Assembly: GCF_004354015.1 (NCBI RefSeq)
Contig: NZ_SMRU01000031.1
Span: 406-62,619, forward strand
DNA from: Arthrobacter terricola
Lineage (GTDB): Bacteria > Actinomycetota > Actinomycetes > Actinomycetales > Micrococcaceae
DNA: 62,214 bases
Reading direction: 5' to 3'
A program made the position numbers and the translations under genes. Below the pieces are notes generated by a model. The model saw only the letters and a program-made list of their open reading frames with translations. It did not search any database and was not told the DNA's origin. The first letter of the stretch is position 1, and each line of letters begins with the position of its first letter. Shown here in pieces: positions 16,404 to 25,377 of the stretch.

Positions 16404-17267
16404 TTACTTCTGGTCGAGTATCTTCTGAGCGCTTTCCTGAGCCTGCAGAGCTTCAGGGGTGACGACCTGCCCGCTCAGATGTCCGGCCTCAGATATGAGC
16501 TCCCGAAGCTCGTGCACGGAACGCGGACTGCTGACGCCCAGATGAGCCACGGCGTGGCAATTGGCGCACAGCGGGATCAGGTCGGCGACGGGGTCCAGCA
16601 CGTAGTCCGGGCCAAGCTGTGAAACCGGCACGATATGGTGAACCTGCACGAAGTTCTTGGCGACCTCCCCGTACCGTTCCTCGAAAGAGAACCCGCAGGC
16701 AGCGCATGTCGTTCCGTGGAAGGCAAGGCATGCGCGCCGGGCACGCGAGCTGTGTTCGTATCTGTTCACCGTCACCCGGGTGACTGTTCCTTCAGGGTGG
16801 CCACCTGGCACCAGAGCGAGCGGATCCGGGAACAAGGAAACAGCATGCTCGCGCCACAACCGGCGGACTTCGGGTTCGGCTGCCTCCGGCAGGGGCTGGC
16901 CGGACTGCTTCAGTGTGTCCCACTGAATGAGGGGCATCGCGCGCTTCAGGACGTCAACGAGGATCTGCGAACCCAACGGGAGCAGAGCGTCGAATGAGAC
17001 GTCGACGTAGTTCAACGTCCGGGAAGAACCCGACTGGTGCGGCACAGCGAATGGCTCCGACATAATGGAGCCGTGGCCGATGAGCCCGCGGCTGTGCTCA
17101 TATTGGCCTTGCAGGAGCAGCCATGCCTCGGTTCCAGGCTGGACGTGGTGCCCACCCACGCTCCATCGTTCCCGGTATTCGCCGGTTTGCGCGATCAGTT
17201 CGATGACCGCATCGTAATTCCAGCCGTTCCACCGGCTTGGATCCCATCCCAGAATGACCGCCGCCAT
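16404..17267 (-). CDS. HNH endonuclease with EVE/PUA-like N-terminal domain
   Basis: A 287-residue putative modification-dependent nuclease. AGGATAAGGATT precedes the ATG. The N-terminal 95 residues start ILGWDPSRWNGWNYDAV, with WSVGGHHVQPGTEAWLLLQG and HGSIMSEP. This resembles EVE/PUA-like domains that read modified bases (YLLxWNPxxWxW... pattern); the assignment is tentative. The C-terminal part is a treble-clef HNH: CAACGF, VQVHHIVPVS, and LIPLCANCHAVAH, giving two CxxC zinc pairs and the His-His catalytic strand. McrA-like proteins of this layout cut DNA bearing 5-methylcytosine or related marks. First gene of the defence island, oriented away from the others. Confidence 0.82.
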   Translation of the reverse strand: MAAVILGWDPSRWNGWNYDAVIELIAQTGEYRERWSVGGHHVQPGTEAWLLLQGQYEHSRGLIGHGSIMSEPFAVPHQSGSSRTLNYVDVSFDALLPLGSQILVDVLKRAMPLIQWDTLKQSGQPLPEAAEPEVRRLWREHAVSLFPDPLALVPGGHPEGTVTRVTVNRYEHSSRARRACLAFHGTTCAACGFSFEERYGEVAKNFVQVHHIVPVSQLGPDYVLDPVADLIPLCANCHAVAHLGVSSPRSVHELRELISEAGHLSGQVVTPEALQAQESAQKILDQK

Positions 17268-17865
17268 AAATCCTTATCCTGCCACGGCTGCGCCGCGAGC
17301 CAGAGCGGTGGCTGGCTTAAAACAGGTCGTTGAGGCGAAGGCGACTTTAATCGAGCCCAGTGGCCCCAACCGTCAGAACGCCTGGCAGCGCACCGCGAAG
17401 CTATAGCTCCCTCGCTGCACATCTGGAAGGCCTCACGACCGACAGGATCGGAGAACGGTTTGAAGCGTCCATTCAGTTACACGTTGCTGGGCGACGCCCT
17501 CAATCTCTGGGAGCGCTGGCGAGGCCGTGTCCGCTGCTGCTTGGGCATTTGTCCGAGCGGACGGGCGAGATCCGAATGTACAGCCGACTTGCGGTCGACC
17601 TTCGGCACCGGTGGCCTTCCCACGTCTCTGGGCTGGTACTTACCAACCCCAACGGGCAGCAAACCACAGCATCAAGTCGTTGGGCTCAGGGGCTGCCAAG
17701 TTCGTCCCCAAAGTCCACTTCGTCGGGCTGTGTCACGCCAGTCCCTTCGAAGATCCCCGGGCCACCGATGGCATCAAGAGCCCGGCGCATTCGGTTTTGA
17801 CTGTCAATAAGCCCATCGACCATCTCGGGCCAGCGTACGGTGTCGGTGACCTTTGCGACGATCAC
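17268..17865. other. Gap before the hsd relic
   Basis: No reliable gene. A minus-strand stretch at about 17690-17890 (reading VAKVTDTVRWPEMVDGLIDS and NRMRRALDAIGGPGIF) has a protein-like composition but no start signal or recognised family. It may be a remnant of another lost defence gene. Confidence 0.35.
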
Positions 17866-18313
17866 CTTAAGGGGCTCTTCGACGACCTCGTCGTCGACAG
17901 CTCGAAGCTTTGCAACACGTCGACAAGCGCAACAAGAAGCTGGTGGGGCGGCTCGATGCCATCGCCGAGCTGCCGCTCGGCAAACTTCCATGACCACACT
18001 CTCGACCTGTTCGGCGACGCCTACGAGTACCAGATGCAGAGGTACGCCTCCCAAGCCGGACCACACGGAGGAGGGTTCGCCCGCACTCCACTACGGCCAG
18101 ATCCACACGCACTACGGAACCAGGACCGACTCGATGAGGTCATTCACCGACCCTGTGATGGCAGCGAAGCTGCGGCGTGCCAAGCCCGGCGACCTCATTA
18201 TCGCGACGACTAGCGAGGGCGATGCTGCTGTCGCCAAAGCCGCGGCATGGATTGGCGACGGGGAGGTGGCCGTCAGTGGCGACGCCTACATCTACAGACC
18301 CCCCGGGGCTATG
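17866..18313 (+). pseudogene. Decayed type I restriction hsdM-hsdS pair
   Basis: Three frames together give HsdM pieces: KGLFDDLVVDSSKL (from about 17869), then VDKRNKKLVGRLDAIAELPL in another frame, then NFHDHTLDLFGDAYEYQM and YASQAG in the first frame. At about 18070 the reading jumps directly into an HsdS N-terminus: HYGQIHTHYGT, SFTDPVMAAKLRRAKPGDL, then GEVAVSGDAYIYR, and ends near 18313. The whole methyltransferase core, including its NPPF motif, has been deleted, fusing hsdM to hsdS. At least two frameshifts are present. This relic is not a duplicate of the intact operon at 22930-29716: the sequences differ clearly, so it is a second, dead system. Confidence 0.75.
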
Positions 18314-18536
18314 TGACGGAATACAACCAGGAGGGGGATCGTGTCTTGGTTGGGCGTCAAGGTGCACTTAGCCGTAACACTAAGCGGCCCTCTGGCAAGT
18401 GCGCTTATCGGGGCACGGGGAAGCACTGCCGTCGCGTGACGTGGTGAGGGAAAACAACCGCATCATGGTCCCAGATAAGATCAGGAGGAGGTAGTGCGCT
18501 CAAGCGCTGCCATGGCTCGTTGGGGGAAGAGGAACC

Positions 18537-21500
18537 GTGGCCGAGGAACGTCCGAGCCAGCCGGGGGCACCGCGGCAGCAGATCAAGCTGGGCAGCCTCG
18601 CTCCTGAATTCGAGAACGGCCAGCACGGGATCTACGTGCGGCACCTTGAAGAGGCGGTCCTCGATAAGCGGAACCGCAACATCGCCCTCACCGGCCGCTA
18701 CGGAGCCGGCAAGTCCAGCGTGCTGGATGACTTTCAGAAGAAGCACGACAAAGACACTGTCCGTATCAGTATCAACACCCTTGGCCCGGATAAAGATGAC
18801 GAGGACCTGACCAACCGGATCCAGAAGGAACTGGTCAAGCAACTCGTCTACCGGCTGACACCAGGGAAGATCCGTCGATCCCGGTTCGCCCGGCCCAAAC
18901 CCGTGACCAAGGGCCGTGCGTTCCTTCATGCCCTCTTTATCAGCGTGGTGGGCCTGGGGTTTCCGTGGGTGCTGGGGGTGCGTTCCGGACCCGGCTGGCC
19001 GGACGCTGCAGCTGACTTGCCCGGGTACCTCGTGCGGGCGGGAATGCTTTTCATTCTTGTTCTGGTGTCCCTGTGGGCGGCCCGGTGGATCATCGGCGAC
19101 CGAATCGTTTCGGAGGTCACGACCGCCGGCACGAAAATCGCCCTGGGTGAAGGCCCGACCACCTACTTCGACAGCTTTCTCGATGAGATCGTTGCCTTCT
19201 TTGACACCGTCAAGCCGAAATTCGTGATCTTCGAAGATCTGGACCGCTTCGAGGATCCACAGATCTTCGACTCGCTCCGGGAACTGAACACCCTCATCAA
19301 TTCTTCCGCGAACTGGCAGCCCAGTGACGCGCCTCTGCGGTTCATCTACGCCATCAAGGACAGCCTGTTCGAGCAGCTCGGAAAGGAACCGGAACTCAAG
19401 GACGGCGAGGCTAAAGCCACTGACGGCCCGGACGGCACCACGGCCAGCGCGAAGCCCCGGCTCGACATTGCTGCAGAGGCCGTCCGGCGGGCGAACCGGA
19501 CCAAGTTCTTCGAAATCGTCGTTCCCATGGTGCCGTTCATCTCTCACCGCAACGCCCGTGACCTCCTCGCCGAGGAGCTGGTAAAACTCGGTCTTGACGA
19601 GAACGACGTGTCACGTCCCCTCCTGGACCTGATCGCACGGCACACCACCGACATGCGCCTGATGAAGAACATCTGCAACGAGTTCGTGGTGTTCGCCGAG
19701 CACCTCCTGTGGACGAAGACCCCTGCGCCGGGCATGACGGCGGACCATCTCTTCGCGCTGGTTGCGTACAAGAACTTCCACCTCGCCGATTTTGAAGCCA
19801 TCTCACAGCGCGCCAGCACGCTCGATGAGCTCGAACGGATCCATCGCGACGAGGTAAGGACCCTGATTGAGGGTCTGCAGGAGCAGCGCCGCAACCGGAT
19901 GAGGACCGAGGAACAGCGGGAGCGGAAAGAGGAGACCGCTGCGAAGCTGGGAAGTCGGCTCCGCGAGATCAAGGACTTCTTCCCCCCGACAAGCGGCCAC
20001 CCGTACGTTTCGGTCACGGTTGATGACGAAGGCTACGGGTTCGATGCCGCCGGCTCGGTGGAATTCTGGGAGCGCGTCGCCAAGTCGAAAACCTTCTCCA
20101 TTGTCCAGAGGTATAACTCAACCCCCGTCACGCCCTCTAGAGAACAGATCAGCCGCGTCTTCCCAGAAGTCATTAATTCCACGGAATGGCTGGATCCTGA
20201 TCCTGAAGAGCTCGCCCGCCTGATCGATCGGTACGACCGGGACATCGCGACGTTGCGAGGAGCGGACTTCGCCGGACTGGCCAGCTACGAGCGCCTACCA
20301 AAGGGGCGAATCGGGTTCGACCAGCGCATCACCGACGTACTTGACTCAGAGCTGGCACGCGACCTCGTACGGCGGGGTTTCATCACACGCAACTACGCCG
20401 AATATTCCGCGATCTTCTACGGCAAGTTCGTTGGCGTCGATGTCGCCTTCTTCTACAACCACAGCATCCAGCCGAACGAGATGTACGTTGACTACGAGTT
20501 CAAGTCGGAGAAGGCCATGAGCAATCTGCTTGAGCAGGTGCCGGCCGATTTCACAAGCAGCGTGAGCGCGCTGAACCTCCAAGTCGCGTCCCACTTGCTC
20601 AAAGAAAAACCCGAAGACGCGAAGCAACTTGTCGCGTACGTCGTCACGCATGACGGCAAGGATGTCCAGAAATTCCTTGACGCATTCCTCAATGCGCCCG
20701 ACGCCCCGCGTGAACTCCTCGTCCAAAAGTTGACGGAACACCCGTGGCGCGATGTCTTCGAGTACCTCGCGGGCCATCCCGGTATCCCGGACGAAGAGAC
20801 ACGGCTGAAGCTGTTCGACAGGGCGCTCCTGACCGGGCTGCATGCCGACGTCTACGAGATCGGCGAATCCTCTCGGGCGCTCCTCGAGTCTTCCTATCCG
20901 CGTCTCACCGCCGTCCGCGAGAGTCAGACCGCAACACAGACTGAGCGGGTCTTCGAATTCCTTGAGGCGGTGGAGCTGGTGGTCACGGACCTTGGCGAGC
21001 TGAACGCCCCGCTCCGTGTTCGTATCGTGGCAGCGCACAGATACAAGGTCAGCGCGCCAAACCTGCAGCTGGCACTCGGCGTGGACGTAGCCCCGACGCT
21101 CGACGAAGTGCGCAAAATACAGAGCGTGTGGGAGTTCTGCAAAACACGCATCGACGACTACGTCGCCGCGATGGAGGCCGACGGGTCGGCCCAGCCGATC
21201 GTGCTCATGGAGTCCGTACTGGTCGATGTCATCAACGAGCAGCACGGCTCTTGGACGGAGGACCAGCTGCGCGACGTGATCGAGCGGAGCGCCGCTTCCG
21301 CCACAATCCAGGAGATCGAGGACGTCCCGGAGCCGACCTGGCCCTTGATCGTGGATGCGGGCCTCATGGCTCCTACCGTCGCCAACATATTCGCTTACGC
21401 ACTGGCCCATGGAGTCGACGAACGTCTGGCTGGCCTTCTCGTCCCGGACGGAGCCGATCAGGTCGAACTGCAGGACTTCGAGGAGGTTGCGGACCCGGAC

Positions 21501-22211
21501 CGAGGCGTCCTCGCAGTCCGCTTGCTGAATGCTTCGGCGCATCTGGCAGCGCAGGCCCGGGTCCAGCTCGTCAAGCAGCTGAATCTCGAGTCCGCGATTG
21601 AGCTCGCTAAGGTGACTCCGGGCCCCGACCAGCTACTCGCCAGGGCGCTGGAGGCGAAGCTGCTGCCGGATACCTTTGACACCTTCGCTCATTTCGCGAC
21701 GTGCGGGTGGGAATCGGTCTCTGAGGCCTTCGCGGTGTCGAAGAATGCCTCGGGTTTCATGACACCGGCGCTCTTGGCGGGTTTCGTCGGCGAGTTCGTG
21801 GAGAGCCCGTGGATTCCTGACGAGCTGCGTCGGATGGTGGTCGAGCGCCTTGGCGACTATGTGCCCGGCGACGACAAGAAAGCTCTACGCGCCGCTGGAC
21901 AGTTCGCGATCGGCAACCAGATCTGGCTGTCTCTCGGGGAGATCCGCCGTATCGCTCGTGTTACACAGGACCCGGACATAGTCCTGCGTCAGCTGACCTA
22001 CGCAAGAGACACCGCCCCGGCCGATCTCTCGGGCATCCTTGCGTCCCTCGGCCAGCCCTACGACGGGCTGTCGGCAGGTCCCGGGTCAGAGTTCGACCTC
22101 CCCGCAGGATCGTCGAACGAGACGCTGTTCAAGCGCCTCGAAGCCGCCGGGAGGATCGAGATCGTCCAGAAGATCATCGGACGCGGAAGGAAGGTCCGGA
22201 ACCTTGTATGA
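18537..22211 (+). CDS. Large membrane P-loop NTPase, YobI-like
   Basis: A 1224-residue protein with GTG start behind GAGGAACC. Residues 53-60 are Walker A (GRYGAGKS). Two membrane segments lie at about 129-148 and 164-186. Walker B is FVIFEDLDRF at about 229-238, with a DLDR acidic pair. A sensor-like FIYAIKDSLFEQL follows. The NTPase is thus interrupted by a hairpin in the membrane, the layout of YobI-type (and KAP-like) P-loop NTPases. From about 400 on, a long, mainly helical region without known motifs probably forms a solenoid sensor, and about 420-470 looks like a coiled coil. Found between two type I restriction loci, which supports an antiviral role in which infection sensing triggers membrane action (inference). 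Family assignment is moderately sure. Confidence 0.75.
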   Translation: MAEERPSQPGAPRQQIKLGSLAPEFENGQHGIYVRHLEEAVLDKRNRNIALTGRYGAGKSSVLDDFQKKHDKDTVRISINTLGPDKDDEDLTNRIQKELVKQLVYRLTPGKIRRSRFARPKPVTKGRAFLHALFISVVGLGFPWVLGVRSGPGWPDAAADLPGYLVRAGMLFILVLVSLWAARWIIGDRIVSEVTTAGTKIALGEGPTTYFDSFLDEIVAFFDTVKPKFVIFEDLDRFEDPQIFDSLRELNTLINSSANWQPSDAPLRFIYAIKDSLFEQLGKEPELKDGEAKATDGPDGTTASAKPRLDIAAEAVRRANRTKFFEIVVPMVPFISHRNARDLLAEELVKLGLDENDVSRPLLDLIARHTTDMRLMKNICNEFVVFAEHLLWTKTPAPGMTADHLFALVAYKNFHLADFEAISQRASTLDELERIHRDEVRTLIEGLQEQRRNRMRTEEQRERKEETAAKLGSRLREIKDFFPPTSGHPYVSVTVDDEGYGFDAAGSVEFWERVAKSKTFSIVQRYNSTPVTPSREQISRVFPEVINSTEWLDPDPEELARLIDRYDRDIATLRGADFAGLASYERLPKGRIGFDQRITDVLDSELARDLVRRGFITRNYAEYSAIFYGKFVGVDVAFFYNHSIQPNEMYVDYEFKSEKAMSNLLEQVPADFTSSVSALNLQVASHLLKEKPEDAKQLVAYVVTHDGKDVQKFLDAFLNAPDAPRELLVQKLTEHPWRDVFEYLAGHPGIPDEETRLKLFDRALLTGLHADVYEIGESSRALLESSYPRLTAVRESQTATQTERVFEFLEAVELVVTDLGELNAPLRVRIVAAHRYKVSAPNLQLALGVDVAPTLDEVRKIQSVWEFCKTRIDDYVAAMEADGSAQPIVLMESVLVDVINEQHGSWTEDQLRDVIERSAASATIQEIEDVPEPTWPLIVDAGLMAPTVANIFAYALAHGVDERLAGLLVPDGADQVELQDFEEVADPDRGVLAVRLLNASAHLAAQARVQLVKQLNLESAIELAKVTPGPDQLLARALEAKLLPDTFDTFAHFATCGWESVSEAFAVSKNASGFMTPALLAGFVGEFVESPWIPDELRRMVVERLGDYVPGDDKKALRAAGQFAIGNQIWLSLGEIRRIARVTQDPDIVLRQLTYARDTAPADLSGILASLGQPYDGLSAGPGSEFDLPAGSSNETLFKRLEAAGRIEIVQKIIGRGRKVRNLV

Positions 22212-22277
22212 GACCCGAGCGGAGAAGCGCGAGCATGGCTACGGGTGACCCGTTGAATCTGGCACACTCTTCTCAGC

Positions 22278-22436
22278 GTGAGTCCATCCGCGCGTAGCGT
22301 CACAGAATCGATCCTTGCAAAGCTTGCCGTGGACGAAGCGGCGAGACTCGCCGCCCTCGCGCGAGAAGCAGTCGAGGCCGGCGACCATACGTCAGCCGTC
22401 GGACACCTCGTCCGGCTCTTCAATGTTCAGTCCTGA
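22278..22436 (+). CDS. Small helical protein downstream of the NTPase
   Basis: A 52-residue frame from GTG 22278 to TGA 22434-22436. The reading is alanine- and leucine-rich: SILAKLAVDEAARLAALARE, followed by HTSAVGHLVRLF, as in two amphipathic helices. It starts 66 bp after the NTPase stop, on the same strand. No strong Shine-Dalgarno is visible, so the start is uncertain. Amino-acid use looks coding rather than random. It could be an accessory, inhibitor or antitoxin-like partner of the NTPase (speculative), or a chance frame. Confidence 0.45.
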   Translation: MSPSARSVTESILAKLAVDEAARLAALAREAVEAGDHTSAVGHLVRLFNVQS

Positions 22437-22653
22437 TGGTGATCTGAAGACACCAGGGCCTGAACGGTGACTGTCGATCATCGCTGCGGGCGCTGAGTCT
22501 CGTGTCGAAGGTCGCACGGGTCGCTCGTTGTCGCCCAAACAAGGTGCATACCCGAGTGACTTCGATCTAAACCGCGTTAGACCGTGTGAAACACCTGTAA
22601 AATCTGGACAGACAATGACCAGGTGGTCGCCGTCCGTCCCGAGGAGCGCAGTA

Positions 22654-22860
22654 TTGAGCGAACCATGGCTTTCTGCCGACGCGATTGCTGCCCACCTCGG
22701 CGTGACTAAGGAGACCGTCTACACCTGGATCGCCGAACGCTCCATGCCAGCCCACAAGATCGGCAGGCTCTGGAAGTTCCAGACCAGCGAGGTCGACGCC
22801 TGGGTCCGCAGCGGCGGGGCCGCGATCTCGAACGAGGGCGATGGCAGTGGAAGACGCTGA
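22654..22860 (+). CDS. Excisionase-type helix-turn-helix protein
   Basis: A 68-residue DNA-binding protein of the HTH_17/MerR-like excisionase group. The TTG at 22654 has GAGGAG 7 bp upstream; a longer frame upstream lacks a site. Seen: WLSADAIAAHLGVTKETVYT, a winged helix start, then ERSMPAHKIGRLWKF, with the conserved basic wing, and SEVDAWVRSG. Such small proteins regulate or aid recombination of mobile elements. They also sit at the head of some type I restriction operons, and this one precedes hsdM by 69 bp. A local regulator of the restriction operon is the preferred reading; a relic Xis is the alternative. Confidence 0.8.
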   Translation: MSEPWLSADAIAAHLGVTKETVYTWIAERSMPAHKIGRLWKFQTSEVDAWVRSGGAAISNEGDGSGRR

Positions 22861-22929
22861 GCAGAGTTGGCGGTCCGGGATGCATGCTCTCGTCCCGGGA
22901 TACATGCATGAACGTAGAAAGATTGAACT

Positions 22930-25377
22930 GTGGCGCTGAAAAAATCTGACCTTTACTCCTCACTGTGGAGCAGCGCCGACGAGCTGCGCGGATCGATGGA
23001 CGCCAGCCAGTACAAGGACTACGTCCTCACACTGCTGTTCGTGAAGTATGTCTCGGACAAGGCGAAGACAGACAAGTCGGCGCTTATCTACGTCCCCGAC
23101 GACGGCTCCTTCGACTACCTGATCTCACTCAAGGGCAAGCCCGACGTCGGCGAGAAGGTTAACGTCGCCATCCGGCGTCTCGCCGAAGAGAACGACCTGC
23201 TGGGCGTCATCAACAACGCCAACTTCGACGACCCCGCCAAACTGGGCTCCGGCAAGGAACTGCAGGACAAGGTCTCGAACCTGATCGGCATCTTCCAGGA
23301 CATGGACTTCACCGGCTCCAAAGCCGAGGGTGACGACCTCCTGGGCGACGCCTACGAGTACCTCATGCGGCACTTCGCCACGCAGTCCGGCAAGAGCAAG
23401 GGTCAGTTCTACACCCCGGCCGAGGTCTCCCGGATAATGGCGCAGCTGCTCCAGATCCCGGCAAACACCCCGAAGTCCACTACCGTGTACGACCCGACAT
23501 GCGGCTCCGGGTCATTGCTGATCAAAGTCGCCGACGCCGCCCCCAACGGCTTGACGATCTACGGCCAGGAGAACGACAACGCCACCTGGGCACTCGCGCG
23601 GATGAACATGATCCTCCACGGCAACGAGACTCACGACCTGCGCCAGGGCAATACCCTGGCCACCCCAAAGTTCACTTACAACGGCAACCTCCAGACGTTC
23701 GACTACCTTGTGGCCAACCCGCCGTTCTCTCACAAGACCTGGACCAACGGTTTCGACTACTCCTTCGGCCGTTTCGATGGCTTCGACACCCCGCCCGACA
23801 AGAACGGCGATTACGCGTTCCTCCTGCACATGGTCAAGTCACTGCGACCGCAGGGTAAGGGCGCCGTCGTCCTCCCGCACGGTGTGCTGTTCCGCGGAAA
23901 CTCGGAGGCGAGAATCCGTACCGAGCTGATCAAGCGCGGCTACATCAAGGCGATCATTGGTCTGCCGGCGAACCTGTTCTACGGCACGGGCATCCCCGCC
24001 TGCCTGATCGTGCTCGATAAGGAAGATGCCCAGGCGCGTACCGGCATTTTCATGATCGACGCGAGCAAGGGCTTCGCCAAGGACGGCCCCAAGAACCGGC
24101 TGCGTCCGCGCGACATGCACAAGATCGTCGACGCCTTCACCGGCGGAAAAGAAATCTCAGGGTACTCCCGAGTGGTGCCGGTCAGCGAGATCGCGGATCC
24201 GAAGAACGACTACAACCTCAACATCCCGCGCTACATCGACTCGTCCGAGCCCGAGGACATCCAGGACCTCCGCGCCCACATGCAGGGTGGTGTCCCGGAC
24301 CGCGACCTCGATGCTGTCCAGCCCTACTGGGATGCGTTCCCGAGCCTGCGAGCCGAGCTCTTCAGGCCGCTGCGGGAGGACTACTCGAAGTTCGCCGTCA
24401 ACAAGTCGGACATACAGGCCAAGGTCACCCAGTCACCCGAGTACGGGGCCTTCGCGAAAGGCATCGCCGATACCGTCGACGCCTGGTGGGCCGACAAGCG
24501 CAAGTTGCTCGTGGACATCACAACGTCGACCCGCGCCAACGATCTGATCCAAAACGTCTCCGAGGCGTTACTGGAGGCCTTCCGTCCACGCCCGCTGATT
24601 GACGAGTACGGCATGTACGAGCAGTTGATGAGTTACTGGAACACCTCGATGCATGACGACGTCGCCCTCATCGTCAGCGACGGCTGGGACGGCTCTGCGA
24701 GGCCGCGGCTGGCTCGCACCTGGAAGGACAAGAACAACAAGCCAAAGTACGAGGAAGCCCACATCGTTACGGGCAACCGCACCACAGCGAAGCGCTGGGT
24801 CATGGACCTGATCCCGCCCGAGTACGTCGTCGCCCGGTTCTTCTCACAGGAGAAGGCGGAGCTCGATGGTCTCAGCCTCGAACAGGAGGCCGCTAGCCAG
24901 GCGGTCGAGGGTTACACAGAGGAACACGCAGTCGAAGAAGGCCTGCTCTGGGAGGCGGTCGAGGACAACAAGATCACCAAGACGCTTGCGGCAGCACGCC
25001 TCCGCGTGGCGAGGCGGGAGGGTGCTGAAGCCGATGAGATCGAGGCGCTGCAGCACGTGATCAAGCTCTACGAGGCGGAGGCAGCTGCGAAGAAGGCGGT
25101 CAAGGACGCTACCGCGAAGATCGAGCAATTGGCCCTTGCCCAGTACCTGAAGCTCACGACGGACGACATCCAGTTGCTGGTAATTGATGACAAGTGGGGC
25201 GGCGCGATCCGCCGTCAGATTGGGGCAGAGGTGACTGCGCTTGGGCAGGCACTTATCGCTCGCCTCCGTGTCCTTGGCAACCGCTATGAGTCGACTGTTG
25301 GTGAACTCGAGGCTGAGGTAGAAGCGTTGAGCGCCAAGGTTACTGCGCATCTGGCTGTGATGGGATTCAAAGGATGA
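22930..25377 (+). CDS. hsdM: Type I restriction-modification methyltransferase HsdM
   Basis: An 815-residue N6-adenine methyltransferase subunit, longer than the usual 500-550 owing to a C-terminal extension. GTG start at 22930. N-terminal helical HsdM domain (SSADELRGSMDASQYKDYVL, KYVSDKA). Residues about 130-430 hold the catalytic domain, with DPTCGSGSLL at about 188-197 for S-adenosylmethionine and the NPPF motif at about 263-266. GKSKGQFYTPAEVSRIM is the family hallmark before motif I. The final 250 residues are helical and coiled-coil-rich (ELEAEVEALSAKVTAHL), as in the EcoR124-like and fused class. Stop overlaps the hsdS start by ATGA, so the two are translationally coupled. Confidence 0.95.
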   Translation: MALKKSDLYSSLWSSADELRGSMDASQYKDYVLTLLFVKYVSDKAKTDKSALIYVPDDGSFDYLISLKGKPDVGEKVNVAIRRLAEENDLLGVINNANFDDPAKLGSGKELQDKVSNLIGIFQDMDFTGSKAEGDDLLGDAYEYLMRHFATQSGKSKGQFYTPAEVSRIMAQLLQIPANTPKSTTVYDPTCGSGSLLIKVADAAPNGLTIYGQENDNATWALARMNMILHGNETHDLRQGNTLATPKFTYNGNLQTFDYLVANPPFSHKTWTNGFDYSFGRFDGFDTPPDKNGDYAFLLHMVKSLRPQGKGAVVLPHGVLFRGNSEARIRTELIKRGYIKAIIGLPANLFYGTGIPACLIVLDKEDAQARTGIFMIDASKGFAKDGPKNRLRPRDMHKIVDAFTGGKEISGYSRVVPVSEIADPKNDYNLNIPRYIDSSEPEDIQDLRAHMQGGVPDRDLDAVQPYWDAFPSLRAELFRPLREDYSKFAVNKSDIQAKVTQSPEYGAFAKGIADTVDAWWADKRKLLVDITTSTRANDLIQNVSEALLEAFRPRPLIDEYGMYEQLMSYWNTSMHDDVALIVSDGWDGSARPRLARTWKDKNNKPKYEEAHIVTGNRTTAKRWVMDLIPPEYVVARFFSQEKAELDGLSLEQEAASQAVEGYTEEHAVEEGLLWEAVEDNKITKTLAAARLRVARREGAEADEIEALQHVIKLYEAEAAAKKAVKDATAKIEQLALAQYLKLTTDDIQLLVIDDKWGGAIRRQIGAEVTALGQALIARLRVLGNRYESTVGELEAEVEALSAKVTAHLAVMGFKG

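Noticed and set aside
20346..21542. 398-codon frame antisense to the YobI-like NTPase
   Set aside because: Shadow of the NTPase gene; no start site or domain.
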